From NCBI GenBank assembly GCA_030435675.1, contig CM059621.1, positions 7,316,001-7,380,000 of the forward strand: a stretch of 64,000 bases of DNA, given 5' to 3'. The DNA is from Steinernema hermaphroditum (lineage: Eukaryota; Nematoda; Chromadorea; Rhabditida; Steinernematidae). Below the pieces are notes generated by a model that had not been told where the DNA came from, ran no database searches, and saw only the letters and a list, made by a program, of their open reading frames with translations. The position numbers and the translations under genes were made by a program. Position 1 is the first letter of the stretch. Each line of letters starts with the position of its first letter. Positions 33,901 through 43,912 of this stretch are shown here, one piece after another.

Positions 33901-35332
33901 CTCTGCTCGCCTCGTTTTGCTCTTTTAGAGATTCGGGCTATGCTAATTTCTGCATTTGGTACGTGAATTCGACGAGCTGCGTGCAGAGAGTTTTCGTGGA
34001 AATCGAGCTTGCGGACGTCTGACCCAGATAAACAGCGCCACATTCATAGATTCTGGGCATTTCCGGTTTGCTTCATCGTCAATACAGACCTATTCGCACG
34101 TGCAACCGGTTAGGCACAAACAGATTCGGATTAACAGTGTGTCAGAGAACAGCGAACTGTGGGCGTTTTTTGTAGTCATTGCAGAGAAACTGCAGTTAAC
34201 CAATTCTTCGATCGCTCCACGATTTCTGACTCAAATGCCTAAAGGTTTCATTCGTTAAAAAGGTGTCATTTTCACTTCACTTATCTGTGTATATTAGCGT
34301 TTGATTTGAATGGTGAATGCCATGAAGGGTCTTAAAACATCTCCGTTCAGTGTCTCTCTGCCAGACAAACGTTGCAAACGGTGGCTGTCATTCGTGTGGT
34401 GTGAAGCAGTGGATGCGGTGGAAAACCGACCGATTTCCCACAGATATGTTCGACAAAATGATAGCCATTGTCTAGAGTGCTTGTCTACCAAACAGACGCC
34501 GAAGTGAGCCGGGAGCATTTTCTCATTTCCTGTACATATTATCAAAGGTCGCGAAGGGTAGATTCACATCAAAATGCAGATTCTCGGTTGGATCTATGCT
34601 CGCGAAAAGCTCTCTTCGTCGAGATCACCCACATTCCTCACTTCCTCTTCCGAATTGTTCGAGAGTAATAAGAGACGAGTGTATAAAGTGCATACAAGTA
34701 ACTAAATCTAGAAAGCGGTCAGAAAATTCTAGAAGGTCCCTTTGTGTGCAGGAAGTCAACATGAAAAATGCAGAATTTATTCGTTAAATGTCATGTTATC
34801 AAGGCAGAAATCAGGGCCAGGTCTTACTCAGAATAGTGCGATGCATCAGCAGCTCGCGTTTCACAGAAGTATGCAAAAGCAGGGGTGGTGTTGTGGCATG
34901 GCTGGCCATGCCAACGGCGATCGGGAACACTGCTTTCGATGCACATGTTGGGGCCGGGAACTTGACGGCCGGGGAAGTCATTGTAGTCAGATTTTTCCCA
35001 GAACTGAAACGACAAATGGAATAGGATGTGCCTTAGATATTTTCAATGCATTCGACCTTCTAATGGTATCGGTTTTCACAAACGATCGACGCTGGACTAG
35101 GATTATTATACACAGCAACAAGCATCGGTTATGCTTCCGGTCTTCCACGAGAACATCAAAGACCAGCCACAAGAAGCTCCCTACTTCATTACCTTCTTGA
35201 CGTATGCAAACGGTTGTTTTTCAATGCTGTAAATGGAGATTATCTCAAATGCTATTTATTTCGTTCCTTACACACGGTTCTAACGAAATACCCGCCAAAT
35301 GATATCTCAGAGATCGCAGTTCCTGGGAGTTT
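33901..35332. other. Intergenic, no gene seen
   Basis: Lies upstream of the leftward transporter and downstream of the leftward GPCR, so it should hold the transporter promoter and the GPCR 3' end. Only short unsupported ORFs on both strands. Confidence 0.5.
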
Positions 35333-37340
35333 TCAGGGTCGCATTGCGTAGATTAATGGGTTGGCTATGGTGTTCACCACCAGCAGGCTGTTCAAGAAGG
35401 TGAGGGTGACGGAGGCGAACTCCCTGCTCTCCCCTTCGCTGGCGAAGGCGTTCACCACCGCTAGAATGTTGTAGGGCGACCAGAAGGTCAGGTAGGCGAG
35501 CAGGATGAGGGCGCCTTGCCTCTTCGCCAGCTGACTAGCTCTCATGAGCGTGTGGAGCGCCAGCGGACCCATCTTGGTCGCCGATCTCGCAGAGCGCCTC
35601 AGCGAAGACCTCCGGCTGTCGACGACGCTGTTCGACGCACTCTGGTCGTTGTCGGAGACCATTCTAGAAGGGGTTGCAGGATACGGTAGATCGATGGGGT
35701 ACCGTTGGCGGCTGGGGACGCTGCAGAGGTCGACCTGATGCTTCTCGGAGCCCGTCGGCGACGTCGGCGGCTGTCTGTCGGGGAGGGGGACGAGGCGCGC
35801 CACGGGGAACGGCGAGGAAGCGGAGGCGAAGGACCCTGAAGAGGAGCTGTTGCCACTCCTGCTCAGCACAAACAGACCGTTCTCGCGGAGGGAGCATCCT
35901 CTCTCTTTGAGGGGAAGCAGGCCGAGAAGTCCGCAGCAGGAGGCCAGCGACGAGCGACATCCTCGTCTGGCGCCATCCGCGCCTAGAAGAGTGTATTGGG
36001 ATACGGTAGAGCAGACATACCTCGACCGGTGGAAGGCGCCCCGGCCAGCGAGTTAAGCTTGCAGATGATCGCGCCGTAGGAGAAGAGGATTATGCATGCA
36101 GGAGCATAGAATATGAAGAGCAGATGGAGGATACCGTATATCTTCTCCAGACGCACAATCTGAACGAGAGTTGTCGAGTGCGTGGGGTACTGTATATGTA
36201 CCTGGTAGTACTCTGCCACGAGCTCTTTCTCCAGGTCAAGGGTCATGTTTGCGTTCTTGAGCGCGAGTTCCACCTCGTAGGCGACGATCGTCCAGATGGG
36301 AGTGCACTGCCTGAAAGCCCCATGACTGACTCGAAAACACGAAGATCGGAGCGCTTTGCGTGCGGAAAGATTGATTCGCCTACTTGAAGTTGCGCATTTC
36401 GGGCGGATGGAAGACGCGGAAGATGAAGACCTGGGGGATGCTGAAGACGAAGGCGCAGATCCACGCCACGGAGAGCATTCGCCGGCATCTCCGATGGGCT
36501 AGCTGGGACGCCTTCACCGAGCTGAAACGGAAGGAAGTGAGATGGCCCGGTGTGTGAAGGGACCTACTTGAGGTGATAGGTGCCGAAGACACGGTCGATG
36601 GCGATGCAGGCGACCACGAAGGAGTTCAAATAGAAGCTGAAAGTGGGGTAGAGGAGTTCCCGGGAAGGAGAGGTACCTGAACGTGTGGAAGAACTTGCAG
36701 ATCCTGCAGAGAAGGTCACCGCCGTACCACTGAACAGAAAGTAGAAGGTGTTTGGCCCTAGATCTGCGCAAGACGGAACCTCGCCGCCCTCGATACAACC
36801 CTCGATGAAGCAAATTGGCCGCGATTATGTAAAATGTTTTGAAATCCCCTCTGCGGGACGGCGTTCCCTTCCCTCTACACGATGTCCTTTGCGTATTAAA
36901 ACTAAATTTGGCCACTAGAGCCGACGCCCCGCCCCGCGCCCCTAATTCGACTTTGTTTTCCCGTCGCGCCCTTCTCGGATGCCTACCTGATAGGTTGTCA
37001 TCCAGATGATCTGCGAGAGGACGAACACGAAGAGAGTGAGTAGGTCTGCGATGTTGAGGTGGAGCCGGAGGACATTTATCTGTGAGGAGGCGCCGCTACG
37101 GTAGTTACGGATGAGGCGGTGGAAGGAGAAAAGATTCAGCGGTCCTCCGATGGTCAGACAGATCATGTAGATCAGGATCTCGACCTGAAATTCGCACTTG
37201 AGGATACGGCTAAGCCCTAATCTCACCATGTCGGCGGTGATCCGATTGAAGATAGAGCCAGACTCGTGCAGGATCGACTCAGCGGCCGTGGCGTCGGAGA
37301 CGGCGCCGTCGACCATTGCCGTCGGACTGACTTCGGCCAT
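35333..37340 (-). CDS. GnRH/AKH-receptor-like rhodopsin-family GPCR without a C-terminal tail
   Basis: Seven-helix neuropeptide receptor, 385 aa, exons 37340-37227, 37184-36987, 36729-36677, 36636-36568, 36521-36384, 36310-36202, 36159-36021 and 35982-35333. TM1 begins VEILIYMICLTIGGPLNLFS; TM2 has LRLHLNIADLLTLFVFVLSQ; the TM3 cysteine is in CRICKFFHTFSFY; the DRY position reads DRV (AIDRVFGTYHL); TM4 has SIPQVFIFRVFHP, close to adipokinetic-hormone receptors; TM5 IILFSYGAII; TM6 LAYLTFWSPYNILAVV; TM7 ends NTIANPLIYAMRP and then TGA. Helix 8 and the tail are absent. The third intracellular loop is long and Ser/Pro-rich. Subfamily assignment rests on TM3-TM4 and the WSPYN/NPLIY motifs. Ligand unknown. 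Confidence 0.88.
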
Positions 37341-40077
37341 CTGAAACGCAGCAGGAGGTTCAGGGGGACACGAAAAAAACGCCTCATAACGCTAATGAAG
37401 GGGGCGACCCCAACTCGGCTCATGAATAATGAAACAAAATCAGCGGAGAAGAAGTCAACTCCCGTCGGCCGAAGGCCTCAGGGAGTGACGCGACGACGAG
37501 TGGTACCAGCCCTAAATCAGATTAAACAAAAAAAAGCTGTCCGAAGCCCTAAATAACAACCCAGAAACCTCTCCTCTTCGCTGTTTTCTGACGCGTTAAT
37601 GCATCGGAAACCGCCCCTTCGGCAGGAAAGGAAACGAATCGGAAGCCACAAGAAGTTCCCTGTTTTTCGAGAAAAACTTGCCGGAATAGGTGACTCACGA
37701 TACAAATCCCATTAGTGGGAACAAAAGCGCATCTCGACTCTCTCACCAAGAAGGCCCACAGAACAACTGGGTTGGTCTTCTTAGAGTCGTTGCGTGTCGA
37801 CAAATTGCCTTAATTACACGAAGACAAAAGAGGCGGCGGGGGAGAAGAAAACAATCGAGAGTTCTCTGGGCCCAATTCGGTGCCGATGGAACTCGATGGG
37901 TCGAGTTGGACCCTCCGGCGCCCCGCCTCCCGTAGCCGGAGGCGGCCGATTTTGGGAAGAGTAAATCAAATTGGAGCAAACAAAGGGAACGTGTCGAAGA
38001 AAGATGATGATGAGGAGGAGCTCTAATCCAACTACGCAAAACACTTATCGCCGGCGCGAATTGTAGCCACGAGGAGGAGGCTGCCCCGAGGAGATAACGG
38101 AGGGGCAGCTCGGGTCGTGCAAAGTCGTTAATTACCGTCCGTGACGAGAAGCGCGCTCCGGGAAGTAATTGGGAATGCGTCAAAAGCCAAAAATATCGCC
38201 AAAGTCCTCCCTGATAGTGCATGGCAGATGGTTTGGGCGCTGCCACAACAACGAGTTTAGGAGAACTTCTGACCACAAAATACAGGAATACTTAAGCTAC
38301 CGTAGCTGAGTGGGCGATTCTGTGAATAATCGGGGGGTTTCGCCGACAGGTGCAGAATGGCGAATATCGAACGACTTCCGCTGGAATCCGGCTCTAGGGG
38401 CCTGGCTACGTGATGAATGGGAGGGCCAAAGCCGGACGCCTTCGATGGAGATTAAAAGTGCCGCGGAACGAGGAATTTGCCGGTAGGGGTATAGAGTGAC
38501 CCGGAGTCCCCCGGGATCGAATGTGCATATTACGGTGTCCTTTGTCCCTGGAACCCATGAAGTGGATCGCAATTCGGAAGATTGGACGGTGAATGGTCAC
38601 CACAAAGCGGGTGGCGACGGCAGTGGCGACGTCGAAAAACACGACTTCGTGTTGATCGAATAAACTCTCTCAATGGCCCTTTAATATTCGGCAGACAGCC
38701 GAGGATCAGAAGCCGAGGACCCTCGACGACGGGGACGCCCCTAGATGCACCCTTTAATTTTCTCTAATTGTTCGCGGCGGAAACGTTTCATTACAACCTC
38801 GAGCATCGATCCTCGTAGGACGGATTCCGATGGGCGCCTTCCGGCACTCGTCGACGCCATCCAGAGGCAAAACAATCGCGCAGAAGGGGGTCATTAGGTG
38901 CCTTCAGAGGCCCCCGCGGAGATCAATGGCCTGTCCGAGGAACAGTGGACACCGTTGTTAGGCCCTCGCATAAAGGATTCGTTAGGCGTGCCTGTTTTCG
39001 GTGGCGGTGACGCGGGCGTTCGCGGAAATTAATAAGCGCCGATGAGTCTTTTGCCCAGCGAAGCAGAAGGGCATTTGACAAAATAACATTTAATAAAAGA
39101 ATTTCGCTTCCGGCGATCGCATCTGCAGCGCTTCCAGAAGAGCTTCGTGGAAGTAGGGTGGAAGTTCTTGTCGATGAAACTGCATACGGTCATATTCGGA
39201 AATGGAGTTCTCGGAAATTGCTCTCTGATCCCCGGAGAGCCTAAAAAAGTTAATTAACGAGGGGCGACGTGTGGCCTAATCGCGGCGTCTGAATCCCAAA
39301 GTGACTAAATTTGTGCGAACTCACTCATCGAGGAACAAAAAAGGGCCTCCGCATCCGTCCGAGGAGGAACAAGTTGAGGGCACTTTTATGCACCATTTCC
39401 GCCCGTCTGCACGCGATTGACCTAACAAGGTCAATCGAATCAGGCCCGGCCGAGGCTGAGATCGAAGCGTCGAAGCGGCATCCAAAATGCATTCCGACGC
39501 GCCGTTTTCGTCGTTAAAAATTAAATAGGCCTAATTCTGAACAAACATCAGATAAGCGCTAGTGGACCGTATGCTTTACGCATTTTATATCGGATTCCGA
39601 TGATGTGTTTTGGAACATTTGCAATGGTCACCGCGACAGTCACTCCTTTAAACGTGGATTTGCCTCATAAGACAGTGAGCCAGGTCGCCTTTCAGAGAGC
39701 GTGTTCTGCACTGTTGGAGTGAAGAAGGTGAGTAATGAAGCCTTTCTGAGACAACCATTTTCTCTAAAGAAATTTAAAATCCACAATGGGTTGGTGCATA
39801 ATGAATGGCGTATATCGTAAATACCCACTGATTTCGAAGTGCATATGGCTGAAAGGATTGCGTATCTGTCATACGTATTATGTTATAGCCGATAAGTGGA
39901 ATTAATCACGTATAGGGTAGGTGCCTAGCTTGGCTTGACTCACATTGCACAGGGGTTATGCGAGTTTCTATGAATTTGTCGAAAGCGACCGTAAAACAGT
40001 TTAGGGTTTTGGCGATTTTTTTTTATTCTAAGCTTGTAAAGAGGGCAGCCGGTAGGTGACACGCGGCTGTTGCGGCC
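37341..40077. other. GC-rich non-coding region upstream of the GPCR gene
   Basis: About 2.7 kb without a supportable gene. Parts are GC-rich with embedded AT-rich homeodomain-type sites: TTAATTA at 38128-38134 and TTAATTAA at 39250-39257. The octamer CTACCGTA occurs at 38297. Probably promoter/enhancer DNA of the GPCR gene. Confidence 0.5.
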
Positions 40078-40475
40078 TTGCGCGATCCTTCGTGAGGCCA
40101 ATAAAGTTCATGAAGTAGGCGGCGAAGATAAAGAAGACGGTAAACGAGCCATAAACATTGAACGAGGCATTGGCCAAGAAGTTTCACAGGATCTCGGTTC
40201 TTCTGGCTGTTACTTCAAATACGCTGACGAACGAAGACGGGACAAAAACTACCACCTCGCTCGTAACTTTGCTCTCATTCGCCAACTCTGCGTTAGTAGC
40301 GTCATTGTGGAAGCATGAAGAAGGAGACCAACATCAGTAAGACGCTGACGCCCGTACTGATGATGAAGTTCGCTAAGAACTCCCCTTTGTTCGCGGTCAC
40401 ATTGTAGACGTAGATAGTTGCGCCGCTGACGGTAGCCACGACGATCCCGGCGGCAACGAGGATTCCAGTACGCTA
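40078..40475 (-). pseudogene. Broken copy of the small membrane-protein gene at 40960-41440
   Basis: Two modules related to the intact copy. Module B (about 40470-40313) reads RTGILVAAGIVVATVSGATI, then NVTANKGEFLANFIISTGVS, and stops early after SFFMLPQ. Module A (about 40250-40080) reads VFEVTARRTEIL, then an in-frame TGA, then NFLANASFN and GSFTVFFIFAAYFMNFIGL, with a basic tail TKDRARPQQPRV like the tail of the intact copy. The CTTTTAG acceptor before module B is preserved. The order of modules is reversed relative to the intact copy, so this is rearranged as well as nonsense-mutated. Confidence 0.5.
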
Positions 40476-40959
40476 AAAGAAAAGGATCTCGCCTTGAAGG
40501 GTTACGGTAGATGCTTCGGGGTGTGATGCGTCGCTTAGAATCGTTTCATCAGAATTGTCGTAGCGGCGCATCAATCCACAAGTGCTCCTCATCCTCCGCA
40601 TCGCCACTACTTAAGGGTGGACTACAAGGTCCGCCACAGCATTTCCAACGAAAATACAAAAAGTCATTTATTGTTCACCAAGAATGAAGACAGATTAGAC
40701 GACAGAGAGACAGTTTCCTCTCGGATCCTGCAGTGCCGGGATTACACATTGTAGAGATTAAAGAGAAGGAACAGTACATAAATAATTAAGCCGCTGAATG
40801 ATACTTTCGCGAGAGTGTTAGCGACTAAAAGCGTTTTGTTCTCTGTTATCTCGTAGAGGTTGGCGAAAGACGACATGAAGAGAACCGTACCATCGCGCCC
40901 ACCCACCTCTACGTTAATGCAAGAAGTAGAAGCGCAATACGCGCTAACATAACGCAGGC
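40476..40959. other. Spacer between the two small membrane-protein copies
   Basis: About 480 bp with no gene seen. TACGGTAG occurs at 40503. A stretch near 40800-40910 resembles a worn membrane-module fragment but is too degraded to call. Confidence 0.3.
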
Positions 40960-41440
40960 CTAATTACCCGACACAACCATCGGAAGCAGCGGTCGTCGCT
41001 GCCTTACGCGATCTTTCTTCAAGGTGCAAAACGCTCCCATGAAGAAGGAGACGAGCATCAATAGGACGCTGAAGCCTGTATTGATGATGAAGTTCGCTAA
41101 GAACTCCCCTTTGTTCGTGGTCACATTGCAGACGTAGATAGTGACGCCGCTGACTGCAGCCACGACGATCCCGGCGGCAACGATGATTCCAGTACGCTCC
41201 ACTTGAAGTCCATGGCGACGACCGAAAACGAAAGGGGAAGGAGAAGGGTGATCGTCGTTTGCATACCAGATAAGATCGTAAGGGAGAGGTATAAAGGCAT
41301 GCATGGCCGACGAAGCTCATGAAGTAGGCGACGATGGCGAAGAACACCGTGAAGGAACCGTTCGCGAGGAAGGATCCGACGAATTCGGTTTTATTCGCCG
41401 TGACGTCGAACACAACGACGAAGGAGGGGATAAAGATGCT
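40960..41440 (-). CDS. Small multi-pass membrane protein built from two similar modules
   Basis: Not recognised. Module A (about 41440-41300) reads FVVVFDVTANKTEFVGSF then GSFTVFFAIVAYFMSFVG. Module B (about 41200-40975) reads TGIIVAAGIVVAAVSGVTI, then CNVTTNKGEFLANFIINTG and SVLLMLVSFFMGA, ending in a basic tail KKDRVRQRR. Each module is hydrophobic helix, then a VTxNKxEF loop with a possible glycosylation site, then another hydrophobic helix, so the whole is likely a four-helix membrane protein made by internal duplication. The link between modules includes about 100 bp that may be an intron, so exact exon ends are uncertain. A broken second copy follows at 40078-40475. Confidence 0.45.
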
Positions 41441-41545
41441 CTGAGAGATTCTAAATGCGACGTTGGAAGACTACTGTCAGGAAGGAGAACTAACCGAAAG
41501 TTGGAGAAAGCGCTCGATTCGACCGTGGACGAGGAAGGCGACTGC

Positions 41546-41766
41546 ATAGAGAAATTTCAGTCATGCTAACTGCTTGGTGCTGATCACATTTCGAATTTTC
41601 ACATCGTGAAAGGTCGCATGTGGCATGCATGGCCGACGAAGATTCCAGTACGCTCCACTTGAAGTCCATGGCGACGACCATAGAGAAATTTCAGTCATGC
41701 TAACTGCTTGGTGCTGATCACATTTCGAATTTTCACATCGTGAAAGGTCGCATGTGGCATGCATGG
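41546..41766. repeat. Nested direct repeats next to the membrane-protein gene
   Basis: An 87-bp block occurs at 41546-41632 and again, identical, at 41680-41766. Between them 41641-41679 is an exact 39-bp copy of 41185-41223 (the module B start of the neighbouring gene), and about 20 bp around 41622-41641 match 41297-41316. This is a mosaic of copied fragments, not a simple tandem repeat. Confidence 0.85.
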
Positions 41767-41892
41767 AAGGGTTGCGGTAGATGTCCTCAGAAGTGTGATG
41801 CGTTGTTCAGCGGAGCAGGACAACTCGCCGCGGGGATGACAGAATTAGAGGCTTCAAAGGGTTTGCCGACAATGCAAGTCCTATATATAGGC

Positions 41893-42135
41893 TTATGTCT
41901 AGATATTTAACGTTGCGGGCGAGCGAAGCGAACCCAGTATTCATTTTGTGTGCGGCCTAACATCCAGGCCTGGCTTAGGCTCCGGTTTAAGACTATGCCT
42001 AGATGTTTAAGGTTGTGGGCGAGCCGCAGGCGAGCCCTGTATTCATTTTTTTGGAACGAGCCTATCATCCAGGCTTGGCTTAGGACTATGCCTATTGAGT
42101 TAAAACAAGCACGAAAGGCGAGCCCTGTTGTCGTG
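41893..42135. repeat. Imperfect tandem repeat, unit about 95-99 bp
   Basis: Two and a half units starting at about 41893, 41992 and 42086. Each begins TATGCCTAGATGTTTAA or a close variant, then a GGGCGAGC segment, GTATTCATTTT, and CATCCAGGC(T/C)TGGCTTAGG. On the minus strand the repeat reads as an open frame with LSQAWMxG and QKNEYRAR blocks, but no start context or conservation supports a gene. Confidence 0.6.
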
Positions 42136-42577
42136 ATGGCTCCTGGGAACCCCGGCTTAGCTAAGGCCTGAAGGTTGTATTCTGTCATCCCTGCGGAGAG
42201 TTGTCCCGCGACGAGCTGGCCGCGGCGAGTTGTCATGTACCGGTTGTTCAGAACCGCTTCATCAGAATGGTACATTGAAGTTTATGAATTGCTGCTATTG
42301 CTATTGCTATGAAACATATTAACCTTTGAATGAAGAAGCACTGGCTCATTTCTCTTGCTTTTATGGCGCTCCTAGGCGTCCCAAATCGGCAACGATCACT
42401 GATAGCTAAGCTTAATTCTAAATGCTTCACCGCATTCGTGTTTTTTTCTCGGATCCGTTACCCTATTGGGATCGAACTGATCCTTGTCACAGATTATGCA
42501 AAGACGGCATCGAGAAGGATGGGCCAACTCCTATAGTCCCTACTTCACAATCGACGAATCTGGCACTTCTACATATA

Positions 42578-43912
42578 CCGGGGCATAAATACTGTAAGTG
42601 GGTCTTACTTTTTAATTTGTCCTGCTTTTTCGACTTTTTATACCACTTCTGTTGTTATATTCGTGTTCCTCGTCCTTTTTTAATCTAGGATTACTGTTTC
42701 CCCCGTTATTTTTCTCCTTGCCCCTTCGACAAAATGGTGTCCCAAAATGACCGTTTTGCTACCATCGCTGATTAAAAGTGTGGAATGCCGATTCCGGAAA
42801 TTGAAAAGTTAAGGAAATTCCATTTTTTTCAAGTCCAGAGTTTTGTCAAACACTTTCAAGAGACAGGAGGAATCACTGTTTGCCAAATAAGTGGAAGACC
42901 GAGAACACTCCAAAACAGCAAGGACCACAGAAGCCATTTGGAACAAGATCAAGCAGAATCTGGTCATATCCATAAGAAAACTGGTCGAATAACAGGGAGT
43001 CATTGAGGGATCGCAGAGAAAATTTGTGAAAGAAAATCGCGGACTCGACTCCTACAAGATGGCATACAGCTAGCTCTTGGACGATCAAAATGAAAGCCGT
43101 AAGACAGGACAAGTGTCGGAAGATAAAGGTCGAAGTCCGCGGAGGGAGCATCCAGAAAATCCTGTTCTCGGATGAGAAGATTTTCATCGTTGATCCGGTG
43201 CGAAACACCCGGGATCACTGTGAACGTCTTCCGAAAGGCTCTCCCCGCAACGTCACCATCGAAAAGAGCCATTTCCCAAAGTCCATCATGGTTTGGGCCG
43301 GGGTTTCTGGACTTGGGAACGTAGAGCTCGTTCTCTTCGACGCCAATAAAAAAAAAAAGGTGACCTGCCATGGCGAGAACTGCCGAAACCTGGTTCTGAA
43401 CGGCGTGGTGAAATCCTGGGCCCTAGATCTGTCCCTCGACACCGCATAGATGTTTCAGCAGGACTGGACGCCTGGCCATGGAGCCAAGAGAGCCATCGAA
43501 AAGTACCCTTGTCTCGTCACAGCCAACCATGTGAAGGAAGGATGTTGGGTCAAGAGGAAAGATGTTTGGCTGCGGAACTCTCCGGTCCTCAACCCTCTCG
43601 ACTTCGCTGTTTGGTCAGTCCTAGAAACAAACGTATGCGCTACAAGCCACGATAGTGTGAATTCCCTGGAGCGCTCTCTGAAGACCGCTTGGAAGGAAAT
43701 CATGCCAAAAGTCACCGCGGGAATCCTGAAGAATTTCCAGAATCGTCTGAACGCCTTAATTAAACTGTCAAGGAGGGCATTTCGAACAGAATTCAAGTAT
43801 GTTGTACAGAATTTCCCGGCCAATCTTACAGTTATGAATTCATTTTGTTTCCTTGTCGTAAATGAAAAGTTATGAGCAGTTTTTCCACTTACAGTATTTA
43901 TGCCCCACCCGG
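42578..43912 (+). mobile_element. Full-length Tc1/mariner element, 1,335 bp, TA target duplication
   Basis: Bounded by TA at 42576-42577 and 43913-43914. The 5' end reads CCGGGGCATAAATACTGTAA and the inverted 3' end reads CCGGGTGGGGCATAAATACT, the same but for a short insertion, giving inverted repeats of about 25-28 bp. It contains a transposase pseudogene on the plus strand. Confidence 0.92.
42785..43875 (+). pseudogene. Tc1/mariner transposase, inactivated
   Basis: Cut-and-paste transposase remnant. The N-terminal helix-turn-helix part (KHFQETGGITVCQISGRPRT, about 42850-42910) is in a different frame from the catalytic part starting at about 43090, so there is a frameshift between them. 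The catalytic part has ILFSDEKIFIVDPV (first Asp), then an in-frame TAG at 43447-43449, then MFQQDWTPGHG (second Asp) and SPVLNPLDFAVWS (third Asp in PLDF). I count 45 residues between the second and third acidic residues, near the DD41D-type spacing of some mariner relatives. The three acidic residues survive; only the stop and frameshift block it. Confidence 0.9.
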
